DNA from: Avena insularis
Taxonomy: Eukaryota > Streptophyta > Magnoliopsida > Poales > Poaceae
Direction: 5' to 3'
Assembly (NCBI GenBank): GCA_023614405.1
Contig: CM042687.1
Coordinates: forward strand, 240,090,292-240,154,291
Length of the DNA: 64,000 nucleotides
Part shown: piece by piece, positions 1-11,448 of the stretch
How positions within the stretch are numbered: position 1 is the stretch's first letter
Layout: the number at the start of each line of letters is the position of its first letter
The notes under the pieces: model-generated
Database searches by the model: none
Told to the model about the DNA's origin: nothing
What the model saw: only the letters and a program-made list of their open reading frames with translations
Made by a program: the position numbers and the translations under genes

Positions 1-1260
1 GATTATGTTAGCAATCGCCGCATATTATGATTATGAGATATGGCAGATGGATGTCAAAACAGCGTTCCTCAATGGAGACATTGATGAAGAGTTGTATATG
101 ATGCAACCCAAAGGTTTTGTCGATCCTAAAGATTCTAACAAGGTATGCAAACTTCAACGGTCCATATATGGATTGAAGCAAGCATCCCGAAGTTGGAATC
201 AACATTTTGATAAGGTGATCAAAAGTTTTGGTTTTATACAAACTTATGGAGAAGCTTGTATTTACAAGAAAGTGAGTGGGAGCTCTGTAGCATTCTTAAT
301 ACTATATGTAGATGACATATTGTTGATTGGGAATGATGTAGAGCTTCTTAATAGTGTCAAGGAATATTTGAATAATAGTTTTTCGATGAAGGATCTTGGC
401 GAAGCAGCTTACATATTAGGCATAAATATTTATAGAGATAGATCGAGACGACTAATATCATTGTCACAAAGTACATATTTGGACAAAGTTCTAAAGAGGT
501 TTGGAATGGAAGATAGCAAGAAAGGGTTCTTGCCCATGTTGCCTCCAGTAACGGCAAAAGATAGAGAAAGGATGAGTAAGACTCCCTATGCCTCAGCCAT
601 AGGATCTCTAATGTATGCCATGCTATGTACTAGACCCGACATTGCAATGATGTTAGTTTGACTAGCAGATATCAAAGTGATCCAGGAGTGGATCACTGGA
701 CAACGGTCAAAAATATCCTTAAGTACTTGAGAAGAACTAAGGATATGGTTCTTTCTTATGGAGGTGATGAACAACTCGTTGTTAATGGTTACACCGATGC
801 TAGTTGGAACACCGATCCGGATGATTCTATATCACAATCTGGATACGTATTTACTTTGAATGGTGCAGCAGTTAGCTGGAGGAGTGCAAAGCAAAGCGTT
901 GTGGCGAGATCTTCAACTGAATCGTAATACATGGCTACTTCAGAGGCTTCACAAGAAGTGGTATGGATGAAAGAGTTCATTACAGAGCTCGGTGTGGTTC
1001 CAAGTGCGCTGGACCCAATGTCTATCTATTGTGATAACATGGGCGCCATAGCCAATGCGCAAGAACCAACGTCATACAAGAAGCTGAAGCATATCAAGCT
1101 ACGTTTTCACGCTATTCGAGAACATGTCCAAGATGGTGACATAAAGATTTGCAAAGTACACACAAATCTAAATGTGGCGGATCCGTTGACTAAACCTCTC
1201 CTGAGGGAAAAACATGACCAACACCAAACTGCCATGGGTGTTCGGTGTATTACCATGTAA
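1..1260 (+). pseudogene. Copia element A: 3' part of pol (reverse transcriptase and RNase H), broken
   Basis: The translated product matches the Ty1/Copia polyprotein end seen in BARE/Angela-type elements. The RT section has the MDVKTAFLNG-type block and the YVDD catalytic box (305-316). RNase H has a YTDASW box and a CDNMGAIANA box. The coding sequence enters from outside the window, so gag, protease and integrase are not visible. It is dead: the frame changes near 640-658, just after the RPDI motif, and a TAA at 925-927 sits in the STES-YMA block, at the family's catalytic glutamate. The final stop is 1258-1260, 35 bp before the polypurine tract and LTR. Family assignment is confident; the exact subfamily is not. 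Confidence 0.93.
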
Positions 1261-1282
1261 TCTGGATTAGTTGACTCTAGTG

Positions 1283-1294
1283 CAAGTGGTAGAC
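1283..1294 (+). other. Polypurine tract of element A
   Basis: The sequence CAAGTGGTAGAC lies directly before the LTR start TGTTGGAG. Its position and purine content fit the plus-strand primer of BARE-type Copia elements. Confidence 0.7.
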
Positions 1295-2420
1295 TGTTGG
1301 AGATATGCCCTAGAGGCAATAATAAATGTAGTTGTTATTATATCTTTGTGTTTATGATAAATGTTTACATTCATGCTATAATAGTATTAACAAGGAGACA
1401 TTAATACTTGTGTGATTTGTAAACTAAATTAGAGTCCCTAGTAAAGCCTCTTTATAATACTAGCTTGTTGGTTAATAAATGATTGTGGTTTCCCTATCAT
1501 GAACATTGAGATGTTATTAACAACAAGATCATATCGTTAGGAGAATGATATGATGGACATACTCCTATAGATAAGCGTAGCATAAAGATCAAGTGATTTT
1601 AATAGTTCAATTGCTATATGCTTTCTGATACATAGTAACCTAATTCCTTCGACCATGAGATCATGCTTATCACCATCACCGGAAGGATGCTTTGATGACA
1701 TCAAACACCACACCTTAACTGGGTGGCTATAAAGGTGGCATTGAGTGTTCGGAAAGTATTGGTTGAGACACATGGATCAAGAGTGGGATTTGTCCATCCA
1801 TATGAAGGATAGATATACTCTGGGCCCTCTTGGTGGAATGCCATCCAATTGGCTTGCAAGCATGTGACTGATTCACAAGGGATCACATATCACGGGAACG
1901 AGAAAAGAGTACTTATCAGTAACGAGGTTGAACTAGGTATGCAGAGATACCGACGATCAAAACCTCAGATAAGTAAACTATCGTGAGACAAAGGGAAATT
2001 GGTATCTTATGTAAGTGGTTCATTCGATCGCAAAGTAATCGTAGAAATATGTGGGAGCCATATGAATTTCCAGATTCCTCTATTGGTTATTGTTCGGAGA
2101 AGTGTCTCGATGATGTCCGCATAATTCACGAACCGTAGGGAGACACACTTAAGGATTCGACGTTGTTGAGTAGTTATGGAATGATGAGTAAGAGACCGAA
2201 TGTTGTTCGGAGTCTCGGATGGGATCCGGGATATCACGAGGAGATCCGGAATGGTTCGGAGAATAAGATTCATATAAGGAAAGTCCTGTTTCGGGGTTGG
2301 AGAATGGTTCCGGTGTTATCATCGGGAATGTTCTGAAGGTTCCGGAATGTCCGGCACTCCGGCGGAGAAGGGTACATGAATGTGTCATAACAAGTTGGCA
2401 TGGTTGCATCATGTACTAGG
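1295..2420 (+). repeat. Copia element A 3' LTR, first part
   Basis: It starts with TGTTGGAGATATGCCCTAGA, the typical start of BARE/Angela-type LTRs, right after pol and the polypurine tract. The LTR is cut at 2420 by insertion of element B and resumes at 14631. Both parts together make about 1,854 bp, close to the ~1.8 kb known for BARE-type LTRs. No host gene is seen inside; the short ORFs here are chance frames. Confidence 0.9.
2416..2420. repeat. Target-site duplication of element B, left copy
   Basis: CTAGG here is repeated exactly at 14626-14630. Removing B plus one copy rejoins the Copia LTR. Confidence 0.93.
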
Positions 2421-2902
2421 TGATTGGGATATGCCTACCGGGGTATACCCAGCAGGACGTTTCCGACTGGCCCAGGAACTGGCGAGTGGGCCTGCAAGAC
2501 GGCGACTGGATCAAGGCCTGGTGTGGATCCAAGCGACTGGAAGCTGAAGGCCCAGGCGAGTAGATAGGCCCAGGCAGATTAGGTTAAACAAGTACCGAAG
2601 CCTTAACTGATTCGGTTGAGATATGTAAACCCTAGGGGAGGTAAGTCTATATAAACCTCCCTACAGGGCGTGTAGAGATACGTTCCATCATACACCCAAG
2701 CGACTCGCCGCCGAGCTCGCCCCATTGTACCACCATCATAATACAATCTAGCAAGAGTAGGTCTTTACCCTCCGGGGGGCCAAACTTGGGTAAAACCTTG
2801 TGTCTCCGCCCTCATCTCGCACCGCAGATGGCTGGCCGCCCTTGCCCCTCGTTCTACTACTCGCTGCCGATTGCAGCATCTGCCGTGACCATTCCCACGA
2901 CA
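2421..2902 (+). repeat. Element B 5' LTR
   Basis: It begins TGATTGGGATATGCC and ends CCCACGACA, and matches 14144-14625 with the same length. It contains a TATA box at 2648-2655. Confidence 0.95.
2648..2655 (+). promoter_or_regulatory. TATA box of element B 5' LTR
   Basis: TATATAAA lies about 250 bp before the LTR end, followed by a GC-richer leader. The same box is at 14371-14378 in the 3' LTR. It is the likely promoter of the genomic transcript. Confidence 0.6.
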
Positions 2903-5900
2903 GTGGCGCCCACCGTGGGGCCTGGCCGGTCTGGCCCGTGTTCTGCGGTGAGATCCAGTCTGCCCATCAACGAGACGGTCGCCACCAGCCGCATGATAGC
3001 GATCGGCGAGATGCTCCAGATCATGCCAAGCAGCTACGTCCCGGCGGCACGACCCGTCACGCACAGCATGATCTTGCCGGTCGGCACGATCAGCCTCTTC
3101 GTCGGCCTCACCGACGTCATCGTCTTGGAGGATTCGGCTCGCATCCGCGAGTCGCCGCCACGCGATCGGCTCTCCGAGAGCCAGATCCACACGATCCATC
3201 GCCTCGCCTCCGAGTACAACTCGGCCCACAGCAACATGGCCGAAAACTCCGCGACCGTGGAAGACGCGGCCCTCAACGACGACGCCGACTCGGCGACCCC
3301 GGCGTCACTCGCCGGATCCATCACCGCGGATTCACCCGCGGGCTCCATCACCCAGGTCTCCAACGTGGGAGACTTCGAGGATCCCTCCATCCTTGGGATC
3401 TTCGACTTCGACTCCGGGTCGGAAAACTCCGCCGATCTCCGTGACGGGGCCGGTCGCCACGCCGTGACCTACATGGCGACCGGCAACGATCCGCTGGAGG
3501 ACCCCTTCTCCACCCCGATCCCTCCTAACGCCACGGCAACGGAGGTCGAGGAACTCCGCCTAAAGCTGGCGGAGGCAGTCCGCAAGGAGCAAGCCGAGCG
3601 CGAAAAATTTCGCCTCGAGCAGGTGACAGCACAGGAGCTGTCGCGTTACCACCAGCAGCGAATCAGGTCGCGCCTGAACCCCACCGTCCAGGGTTGCGCC
3701 CTGAACTTCGACGATGAGAACGACCCGGCCCGCGTGGCCGAGCGCGCGATCTGCGAGAACGCGCCGCCAGGAGGAAGCACCCGGCCCCCACCAGGGTCGA
3801 CGGCGATCGGCGCCCCACCTCCACCCAACTGCACACCCCCAGGGATCAGCCGCGGATAGTAGTCTCCTCACGGGAGCGAGACGCGAACGGCCTCCCACTG
3901 TTCTCCACCCCGATGGACAACCTCGTGGCGGGCCGAGCAACAGCTGACAACATCACGGCCACCGGCGACGGCGCCCTACAAATCTAGTATGTCAGGGCCC
4001 TGCTCGCAAAGGCCGTCGAGCAGCAAAACGCAGGCGCCGACTCGCAGGGTCGAGTGTACTCACGTTCCTTGGGAAGCAGAGCGGCCTCAAGCTGCCGCCC
4101 AATGGCGGCAAACACCCTCAACTGCCCGCCACTAGAGCCACTGCAGCTCCAACACCGACCCGCGAACACGGCACTCTCCACCAACAACCCCAGGCCAGCG
4201 ACCAACTTCGTTGCCGCCAACGGTCAACCCATCGACGCCCGCGCCCACATCATCAACAGCCAAAGCTGGCGCGCACGCCAGCCCGACGACCTGCGACACA
4301 CCCTAACCAATCGCCGCGACGGCGAGCCGATGGGGTCGCTAAGTCGACTCAGGCCCAGGTGCTTCGGACCAATGATCCGAGGCGAGAAATACCCGGCGAA
4401 CTTCAAGGCGCCGAAAGAGATAGAAAAGTACGACCCTTCGTACGACCCCTCCGTGTGGCTCGATACATACCTCATGGCGATGGGGATCGCAGGCCACACC
4501 GACCTGCTAGCCGCCCATTACCTCCCCTTGATGATGGAGGGGACGTGCAGGAAGTGGATCAACACCCTCCCCCAGGATAGCATCGACTCTTGGGAGGAGA
4601 TGCGCGACGCCTTCGTCAGACACTTCGAGTGCTCCTACACCCGCGCCACCACCATCGAGGACCGGAGCGTCGTCCCAGGACCGCGAGTCGACCAAGAATC
4701 GGGTCCATCGGTGGCAAGAACTATGGTACAACGCGGTCGGCATCCACCCGGACACCACGATCCATTGCTTCAAGACCTCGTGCCGCTACGATCCCTTGGT
4801 CGCCAAGCTCAAGCGACATTCTCGCATGCTCGACAACATACCAGACCTCCTCGAGATCGCCAAACGGTACGCGGAGGAAGATCCAAACCAGGAAACCAAC
4901 GACGAGTCGGGAGGCCAACGCCGCACGAGCGGCAACGACAACGGACGACGGTCCGACCTATGCTACAGAAACACTCGCCTCACCGGCAAGCGCCGCAGTG
5001 ACGGGCGAGTCGACTTTGTAGCCAACGCCAGGCACGCACAACGCGAGCCCAAGAGCTTCCGCCGCGATGGAGGACAACGCCGCGATGTCGACAACTACAA
5101 GGCCAAGCCAAGGTTCGACCCCGCGGCCCTCCTTAACCAACCTTGTGCATTTCATAGCAGGGAAGGGAAACCCGCAACGCTCACGACCGCCGACTGCCAC
5201 ACTCTCAGGGAGATTGTGAAGGCACGGCGAGCACGGGAGGACCCCGACAACAACCCGCCAAACGGCGGAAAATTCGGCAACGTGGCCGGCTCGCTCCATA
5301 CCTTCACAGGCTTCAACACGAAGCTCGAGAAGAAGGTCATCACCCACGCCGTCGCCATCAACGCTGTGGTCCAGGTGGACGTTCCCCAGTTCCTCAACTG
5401 GTCGGAGCAGCCCATCACCTGGAGCCGCCAGGACCACTCACCATGCATCGAGTACCCAGGCCGAGTCGCCCTGGTGGTCAAGCCTAAGGTGGGCGACTAC
5501 TGGCTCCCCAAGACATTGATGGACGGCGGCAGCTCCATCAACATCCTGTACCTGGACACCTTCAGGCGGCTGCGGCTCCCCGGTCGGAAGGCGTACCCGA
5601 TCAGCAAGGTCACGCTGCCAGTCACCTTCGGCACACCAGCAAACTTCTGCACCGAGCGGATCGTCTTCGAGCTGGTACCCTTCGACAGCCCCTACCACTG
5701 CGTCCTGGGGCGCCAGGCGTTCGCCAAGTTCATGGTAGCGCCCCACTACGCGTACAACGCGATGAAGCTCCCGACATGGCCGCCGAGTGCGAGGCCAAAG
5801 GAGCCGAGCTCGCCGATGCCGTCATCGCGACAGAGGCCAACCACGCCGACGAGCTCACCAAGTATGCGAGCGGGGTCAACAACGACGACCCCACCATACT

Positions 5901-6030
5901 CAAGAAGCCCAACTCGGAGGGCGCAAACACCTCAGGCTTCGAGGCAACGACGCACACCCGCACCGTCGAGCTGGTCCCAGGCGACTCCAGCCAGACGGTG
6001 ACGATCGGGACGGGCATGAGCCCAGCCTAG
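2786..6030 (+). pseudogene. Element B gag and protease region, broken
   Basis: An open stretch runs from inside the LTR to a stop at 3857-3859, so the true gag start is probably one of the later ATGs such as 2996. After a frame change, the Retrotrans_gag capsid domain is readable at about 4360-4690 (GPMIRGEKYP start, WINTLP and F.RHF blocks). Another frame change near 4690 leads to a Cys/His nucleocapsid-like patch near 5140-5200. The aspartic protease follows, with LMDGGSSINIL (DGGSS at 5522-5536) and the C-terminal VLGRQAFAKF block. The frame shifts again near 5775 and reaches a TAG at 6028-6030. A further TAG lies at 3985-3987. The role was capsid assembly and polyprotein cleavage. Confidence 0.88.
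2904..2921 (+). other. Primer-binding site of element B (tRNA-Lys type)
   Basis: TGGCGCCCACCGTGGGGC starts one base after the LTR. Its complement resembles the 3' end of plant tRNA-Lys (…GGTGGGCGCCA), as used by many Tat-lineage elements. Confidence 0.75.
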
Positions 6031-7209
6031 GAAGGCGCGCTCATCGAGTTCCTCCCTGAGAACAGGGACATCTTCGCATGGAAGCCCTCTGACATGCTGG
6101 TGTCCCTAGGGAACTCGCTGAGCACAAACTAAACGCCGACCCCAAAGTGCGACCCGTTAAGCAGTCGCTGCGGCCCTTCAATGAAGACCGCCGCCGAGCT
6201 ATCGCCGAGGAGGTGCAGCGTCTACTCGCTGCAGGCTTCATCCGGCCAATCAAGTACTCCAAGTGGCTGGCAAACCCAGTACTGGTCGAGAAGAAGAACG
6301 GGACCTGGACGATGTGTATCGACTACACAAATTTAAACAGTGCCTGCCCAAAGGAGCAGTTCGTCCTCCCGCGGATCGACCAAATAATCGACTCCACCGC
6401 GGGCTTGGAGTCGCTGTGTTTCCTCGACGCCTATTCTGGGTACAACTAGATCAAAATGGCTGTTGAGGACGAGGAGAAGACGGCGTTCATCACGCCATTC
6501 GGAGCCTTCTGCTACACCGCCATGACCTTCGGCCTCAAAAATGCCGGGGCGACCTACCAGCAGTGCATGCAGGAGTGCCTCGCGAGCCAAATTGGCCGCA
6601 ATATCCACGTTTACATCGACGACGTGGTCGTGAAATCCGCTCGCCATGGCGACCTACTCGCCGACCTGGCGGAAACATTCACCAACCTGCGGAAATACAA
6701 GATAAAGCTCAACCCAGGCAAATGCAACTTCGGTGTACCAGCAGGGCAACTACTGGGGTACGTCGTCTCCAAGCGCGGGATCGAAGCGAACCCCACGAAG
6801 ATCGACACGATCGCTCGACTCGGCAAACCCGAGTGCCTGCGCGACGTCCAGAAGCTTGCCGGCAGTAGCGGCCTCGCCGCTTCATCCTCGCTGGGCGAGG
6901 CGATGCCGCCTGATGCGCAAGAACCCCACCTTCCAGTGGGACAAGGAGGCGGACGACGCACTCCGTGACCTCAAGAAGGTTCTACTCGCAGCACCATTAC
7001 TCGCCGCCCCCGTCGACAAAGAACCCATGCTGGTCTATGTTGCAGCTTCCGAGCGCATCGTCAGCGCCGTCATGGTCGTCGAGCGACCGGAGGAAGGAAA
7101 GGAGCGCTCGGTACAGCGACCGGTGTACTACATCAGCGAGGTCCTCACCGAGTCGCGCCAGAGATACCCACAGTACCATAAACTGGTATACACGGTCTTC
7201 AAAGCATAG
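6031..7209 (+). pseudogene. Element B pol: reverse transcriptase and first RNase H, broken
   Basis: The RT begins with the FLPENRDIFAW block and continues through ANPVLVEKKNGTW, MCIDYTNLN and the YIDD active site (6612-6623), then LGYVVSKRGIEANP. A TAG at 6447-6449 interrupts the YSGYN-IK motif just before the fingers/palm region. A frameshift near 6865 breaks the KLAG-AALSRF block. The Gypsy RNase H follows (EPMLVYVAAS, PVYYISEVL) and ends at a TAG at 7207-7209. These breaks rule out a working enzyme. Confidence 0.9.
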
Positions 7210-7266
7210 CGGCGCCTGCCGCACTACTTCCAGGAGCACCCGATCACGGTCGTCTCCTCAGCACCG

Positions 7267-9198
7267 TTGCAGGATATCATCCGCAACCGTGAGGCGACTG
7301 GGCGAGTCGCTAATTGGGCCGTCGAAATCGGCGTCCATAACATCAAGTACGAGCCACGAAAATCAATCAAGTCGCAGGCTCTAGCGGACTTCATCGCCGA
7401 CTGGGAAGAGGCCCAGCAGCCAGAAAAGCTGCCATACCTCCACTACTGGAGCCTGCACTTCGACGGCTCCAAGAACGCGGACGGCGCAGGAGAAGGGATC
7501 GTACTGACTTCACCAAAGGGCGACAAGCTCTGCTACGTCCTCTGCCTCGACTTCACCCCCTGCACCAACAACATGGCCGAGTACGAGGCACTACTCCACG
7601 GCATGCGAGCCGCCAAGGAGATGAACGTCCACCGCCTATGCTGCTCCGGAGACTCCGACCTCGTCGCTAGGAAAGTCGCCGGCACTTGCGACGCCGTCTC
7701 CCCCACAATGGCGGCATACCGCCAAGCAGTACACAAGCTGTGGGGACACTTCGCAGGCTACCCTGTCGAGTGGATCGATAGGCGCAAGAACGAGGAGGCT
7801 GACGCACTCTCTCGCACCGGGTCGGCTCGACTCGCGCCACCCGCCGGCGTCTTCCTCGACACGATCACCAAGCCGTCAGTCTCACCCCCAAGGGAGATCG
7901 ACATCGGAGTCCCGCTGCAGCCAGAGGCGGCCCTGGTCGCACTCGTCGCCGAGCCAGACGACTGGACCAGGCCCTACCTGGAGGCTGGCACCTTGCCGGC
8001 AGACGAGACGGACGCCCGGATGATTGCACGGCGATGCAAATCCTTCACCATCATCGACGGCGCGCTCCACAAGCGCAGCGTGACTGGCGTGTTCCAACGC
8101 TGCGTCCAACCCGCCGAAGGACGCAAGATCCTCCACGACATCCACTCCGGCGACTGCGGCCACCACGCCGGCGCCCGCTCTCTAGTCGCCAAGGCTATGC
8201 GGCATGGCTTCTACTGGCCCACCGCACACGCCGATGCCGTCGACATTGTCCAGCGGTGCGCTGGGTGCCAGAAGTACGCCAACCAGACGCACGTGCCGAG
8301 CTCAGCGCTCAAGACAATCCCCATCACCTGGCCATTCGCCGTGTGGGGTATGGACATGGTAGGCCCCTTCAAAAAGGCCCCCTCTGGCTACACCCACCTC
8401 CTGGTCGCGGTCAACAAATTCACAAAGTGGGTGGAGGCCAAACCATTCCGGAAATGCGATGGGAAGACCGCCACTAAATTCCTACGCGAGCTCATATATC
8501 GCTACGGGTTCCCAAACAGCATCATCACAGACAACGGCACCAACTTCGCCAAAGGAGCCATGGCCGAGTTCTGCGAGGAACACCACATCCGGATCGACCT
8601 CGCGTCAGTCGCCCGCCCGGAGTCCAACGGCCAAGCGGAACGGGCCAACCAGAGCATCCTCCATGGCCTGAAGCCGCGGCTCCAAGTACCACTCGAGCGC
8701 ACCGCCGGGTGCTGGGTCAAGGAGCTACCCTCCGTCATCTGGGGCATCCGCACCTCAGTCAAGAGATCGACAGGGTTCACCCCCTTCTTCATGGTGTACG
8801 GTGCCGAGGCAGTCATGCCCACCGACCTCGAGCACGACTCACCGAGATTCCTCCACTACACGGAGGCTGCGAACAAACTCGCACGACAAGATGGAATCGA
8901 TCAACTCGACGAGGCACGCGACCTAGCTCGCTCAGGCACCGCCATCTACCAACAAGGACTCCGCCGCTACCACAGCCGGCGGGTGAAAACTCACACCTTC
9001 CAAGAAGGCGACCTGGTGCTGCGCCTCATCCAGTATAAGAAGGGCATGCACAAGCTATCCCCCCCGTGGGAGGGACCATTCGCCATAGGGCGAGTACTCG
9101 GCAATGACGCCTACTACCTCATCGACGTCCGCGGGGACGGCAAACTCGACGTCAAGCGACCATGGAATATAAACCTCCTACGGAAGTTCTACTCCTAG
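7267..9198 (+). CDS. Element B pol 3' part: archaeal-type RNase H and integrase, open 643-codon stretch
   Basis: This is the longest intact frame in the window, but it is only the end of a broken polyprotein. The first part is the second (archaeal-like, aRNH) RNase H with acidic residues in HFDGS (7461), NMAEYEAL (7579) and GDSDLV (7651), and EEADALSR near its end. The integrase has an H-H-C-C zinc site, then the DDE core: GMDMVGP (Asp 8353), TDNGTNF (Asp 8530) and NGQAERAN (Glu 8638). A GPF-type C-terminal segment follows and there is no chromodomain. The listed start is only the first ATG after the upstream stop; the frame is open from 7210. It ends at 9196-9198, facing the antisense gene. 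Confidence 0.92.
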   Translation: MQDIIRNREATGRVANWAVEIGVHNIKYEPRKSIKSQALADFIADWEEAQQPEKLPYLHYWSLHFDGSKNADGAGEGIVLTSPKGDKLCYVLCLDFTPCTNNMAEYEALLHGMRAAKEMNVHRLCCSGDSDLVARKVAGTCDAVSPTMAAYRQAVHKLWGHFAGYPVEWIDRRKNEEADALSRTGSARLAPPAGVFLDTITKPSVSPPREIDIGVPLQPEAALVALVAEPDDWTRPYLEAGTLPADETDARMIARRCKSFTIIDGALHKRSVTGVFQRCVQPAEGRKILHDIHSGDCGHHAGARSLVAKAMRHGFYWPTAHADAVDIVQRCAGCQKYANQTHVPSSALKTIPITWPFAVWGMDMVGPFKKAPSGYTHLLVAVNKFTKWVEAKPFRKCDGKTATKFLRELIYRYGFPNSIITDNGTNFAKGAMAEFCEEHHIRIDLASVARPESNGQAERANQSILHGLKPRLQVPLERTAGCWVKELPSVIWGIRTSVKRSTGFTPFFMVYGAEAVMPTDLEHDSPRFLHYTEAANKLARQDGIDQLDEARDLARSGTAIYQQGLRRYHSRRVKTHTFQEGDLVLRLIQYKKGMHKLSPPWEGPFAIGRVLGNDAYYLIDVRGDGKLDVKRPWNINLLRKFYS

Positions 9199-10043
9199 AA
9201 CTCCACATATGTATCCTCCAGTCGCTATGAAATAAAAATATTGGCTACCGCAAATTGCGTCTACTCTCCATGTCTTGTGCCACTCGCACTCGTAATAACA
9301 CCGTCAAGCTAATTGCAGAAGTCAACCTCTGGTACAGCGACCAGCACGGCCAAGTAGTGCGCTACAAGGGCACTGGGGTACCCCAGGTCTTGTAACGTCC
9401 ATGAAAAACGCCTACCCGGAGACCCATTGGAGTTGCCTTGCTCGACTGGCTCAACGAGCCAAGACGACTGCCTTCGCTTCCCACAGCGACCATGATCCTC
9501 CGCATCCTCGACATAGCGACTCGAACGGCCAAGTACCATGCTCGGGGACTGACGACCAGTTCAACGCGAGCGGCTAGGGAAAATGCCAAGTATGAGAGCA
9601 TGCCCCGGACTCGCCATGCGACTGACCCAACGGGCCAGGCAGGAGTGATGCGCTCAAACTAACGCGCCAAGTCCTCACCCACCCTCGAGTCGCGCCTAGA
9701 ACAACCAAGTACCACGCTCGGGGACTCGGCCACCCGACCTCGTTCGTGCAAGGGAAAACGGTGAAGTACAGAGCACTCATGGGAGTCTCCTTGCGACTGG
9801 CTCTCCGAGTCCGGGTGTGTCGACCACAATAACAAAACATTCAAAAACCGCAAACACATAACAAACGAGGTAAACCCCATAAAAAGGGCGGACGCGCTCG
9901 GGGACTCGTTCAACCCTCAATCAAAAAACACACGACAATTCACAAAACAACACGATATATCATTAATAGCATGTTGCAATCGTCACAAAATACAAAGTAT
10001 GCCCAACGGCAGAACTACTACTAACGCCCCAGGGCAAACTATT
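9199..10043 (+). other. Element B intergenic region with repeated polypurine-like decamers
   Basis: No convincing coding sequence on either strand. It separates the converging pol and antisense genes. The decamer CTCGGGGACT occurs exactly at 9541, 9717 and 9897, within loosely repeated blocks of about 180 bp that also share CCAAGTACCA-like text. The same decamer is the core of the element's polypurine tract at 14132. Confidence 0.7.
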
Positions 10044-10610
10044 CTACTCCGCAGGATTCGACGACGACTCGCCAGCACCCTTGCGATTGCGAATGAAGGG
10101 AGTATACGGGTTTGACGGGTACGTCGTCAGCTCACCCGCCATCGCCGCACGGAAGGGTTGCTCGATCTTGAAGTCCCTGTGCTGCGGCTCGGGGTCGTTG
10201 GGTGCGACGACCGTCTCCTGATAAGGAAGGAGGTCGCCCATCGCCTGACGCCGGAGTACACCGCGGGCGCGTCCGTCAACTTCAGCACCTCGGAGATCTC
10301 CACCGAGCGATGACGGCATGTAGCCACCGCCACGCCGTCCAGGTCAAGTCCTCCAGGAAGTGAGCGAGCCCAAGGCTAACCGCCGCTCCGCGTCGGAATG
10401 CCGATCGCGTCATGAACTCGACGACCGACGGCGCCTTCTCCAAGTATCGCCACACCTCGACGAGGTCGCTGGGAATTACTTCCGTGGGCGACATCTCCTG
10501 AAGGTACGCCCGTATGCATGTCGCCGACAACGTCGCCGAGTCGAAGAGCGTGGCCACACATTGCCGCGCGTCGAACGAATTTGCCTCTTCCGCGCTATCA
10601 ATGATCCGAC

Positions 10611-11063
10611 CTGCAGACAGAAGATGTCAGCGAACACATCAAAGATTACACAATGCACATGTAACAAACAGAAGCGGGCACACTCACCGATTAAGGGACG
10701 GGCGAGTTCCGTGATGAAGCTCTGAAGAGAGGTGTAGTCATCCTGAAGCCCAGCAACAAGGGCGTCAGAAACCTTACGCTCTTCGGCGGCGGCTGTGACA
10801 GCGGGCTTGGCTCGCCCATCCGCCAAACTCGCCTCCTCCTTTGCTTCCTTCAGCTCGCGCTCGAGGTCGGCGATGCACTGCTCAGCCGAGTTCAACGCCG
10901 ATTGAGCTACTGCCAACTCGCTCGCTGGGACAAGTTCCTGGCGGACCTCCTCCGCCTTTGCAGCGATCGCCCGGAGCCCTTCGTTCGCCTCTCGGACGGT
11001 GGACAATTCCTTTTCTGCGCGGCGTTTCACAGCAAGCCGCTGTTCTGACTCATGTTGCAAACC
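10611..11063 (-). pseudogene. Antisense gene of B: coiled-coil exon and following 77-bp intron
   Basis: The exon 11063-10688 translates to a long Glu/Lys/Ala-rich heptad region (SEQRLAVKRRAEKEL through ECIADLERELKEAKEE-type text), a strong coiled-coil candidate. It ends in ELARPLI. The intron 10687-10611 has a GTGAGTG donor and a CTGTCTGCAG acceptor. Splicing keeps the frame into RIIDSAEEANSFDAR. Retaining the intron instead also stays open but adds hydrophobic nonsense, so splicing is the better reading. Confidence 0.7.
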
Positions 11064-11100
11064 CTGCACACAATTCAAAAGTTTAACAATAGCGGAATCC

Positions 11101-11448
11101 TAAGTACCCACCCGCTGAAATTCAGCGAGTGCGCACTCGGGGACTGGCAATCAAAAATCCTAAGTGCCCACCCGCTGAAATTCAGCGAGTGCGCACCCGG
11201 GGACTGACAATCAAAAATCATAAGTGCCCACCCGCTGAAATTCAGCGAGTGCGCACTCGGGGATTGGCAATCAAAAATCCTAAGTGCCCACCCGCTGAAA
11301 TTCAGCGAGTGCGCACTCGGGGACTGGCAATCAAAAATCCTTAGTGCCCACCCGCTGAAATTCAGCGAGTGCGCACTCGGGGACTGGCAACCAAAAATCC
11401 TAAGTGCCCACCCGCTGAAATTCAGCGAGCGCGCACTCGGGGACTGGA
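11101..11448. repeat. Six-copy 60-bp tandem array in element B
   Basis: Copies start at 11101, 11161, 11221, 11281, 11341 and 11401 with an exact 60-bp period and few mismatches. The last copy diverges after CGGGGACTGG. Each unit has a 15-nt palindrome CGCTGAAATTCAGCG and one CTCGGGGACT (variants in copies 2 and 3). The array lies inside the predicted 463-bp antisense intron. Plus-strand frames through it are a by-product of a period divisible by 3. Confidence 0.97.

Noticed and set aside
3034..3390. Minus-strand ORFs within B gag and pol (for example 3034-3390, 5438-5746, 7882-8166)
   Set aside because: Shadows of GC-rich coding sequence on the other strand; the real antisense gene lies only in 10044-13672.
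11129..11344. Repeat protein encoded on the plus strand of the 60-bp array
   Set aside because: The frame is open only because 60 is divisible by 3; no start context or continuation outside the array.
11101..11448. Possible CRISPR-like array
   Set aside because: Repeats are contiguous 60-bp units without variable spacers, in a plant retroelement; it is a simple tandem repeat.
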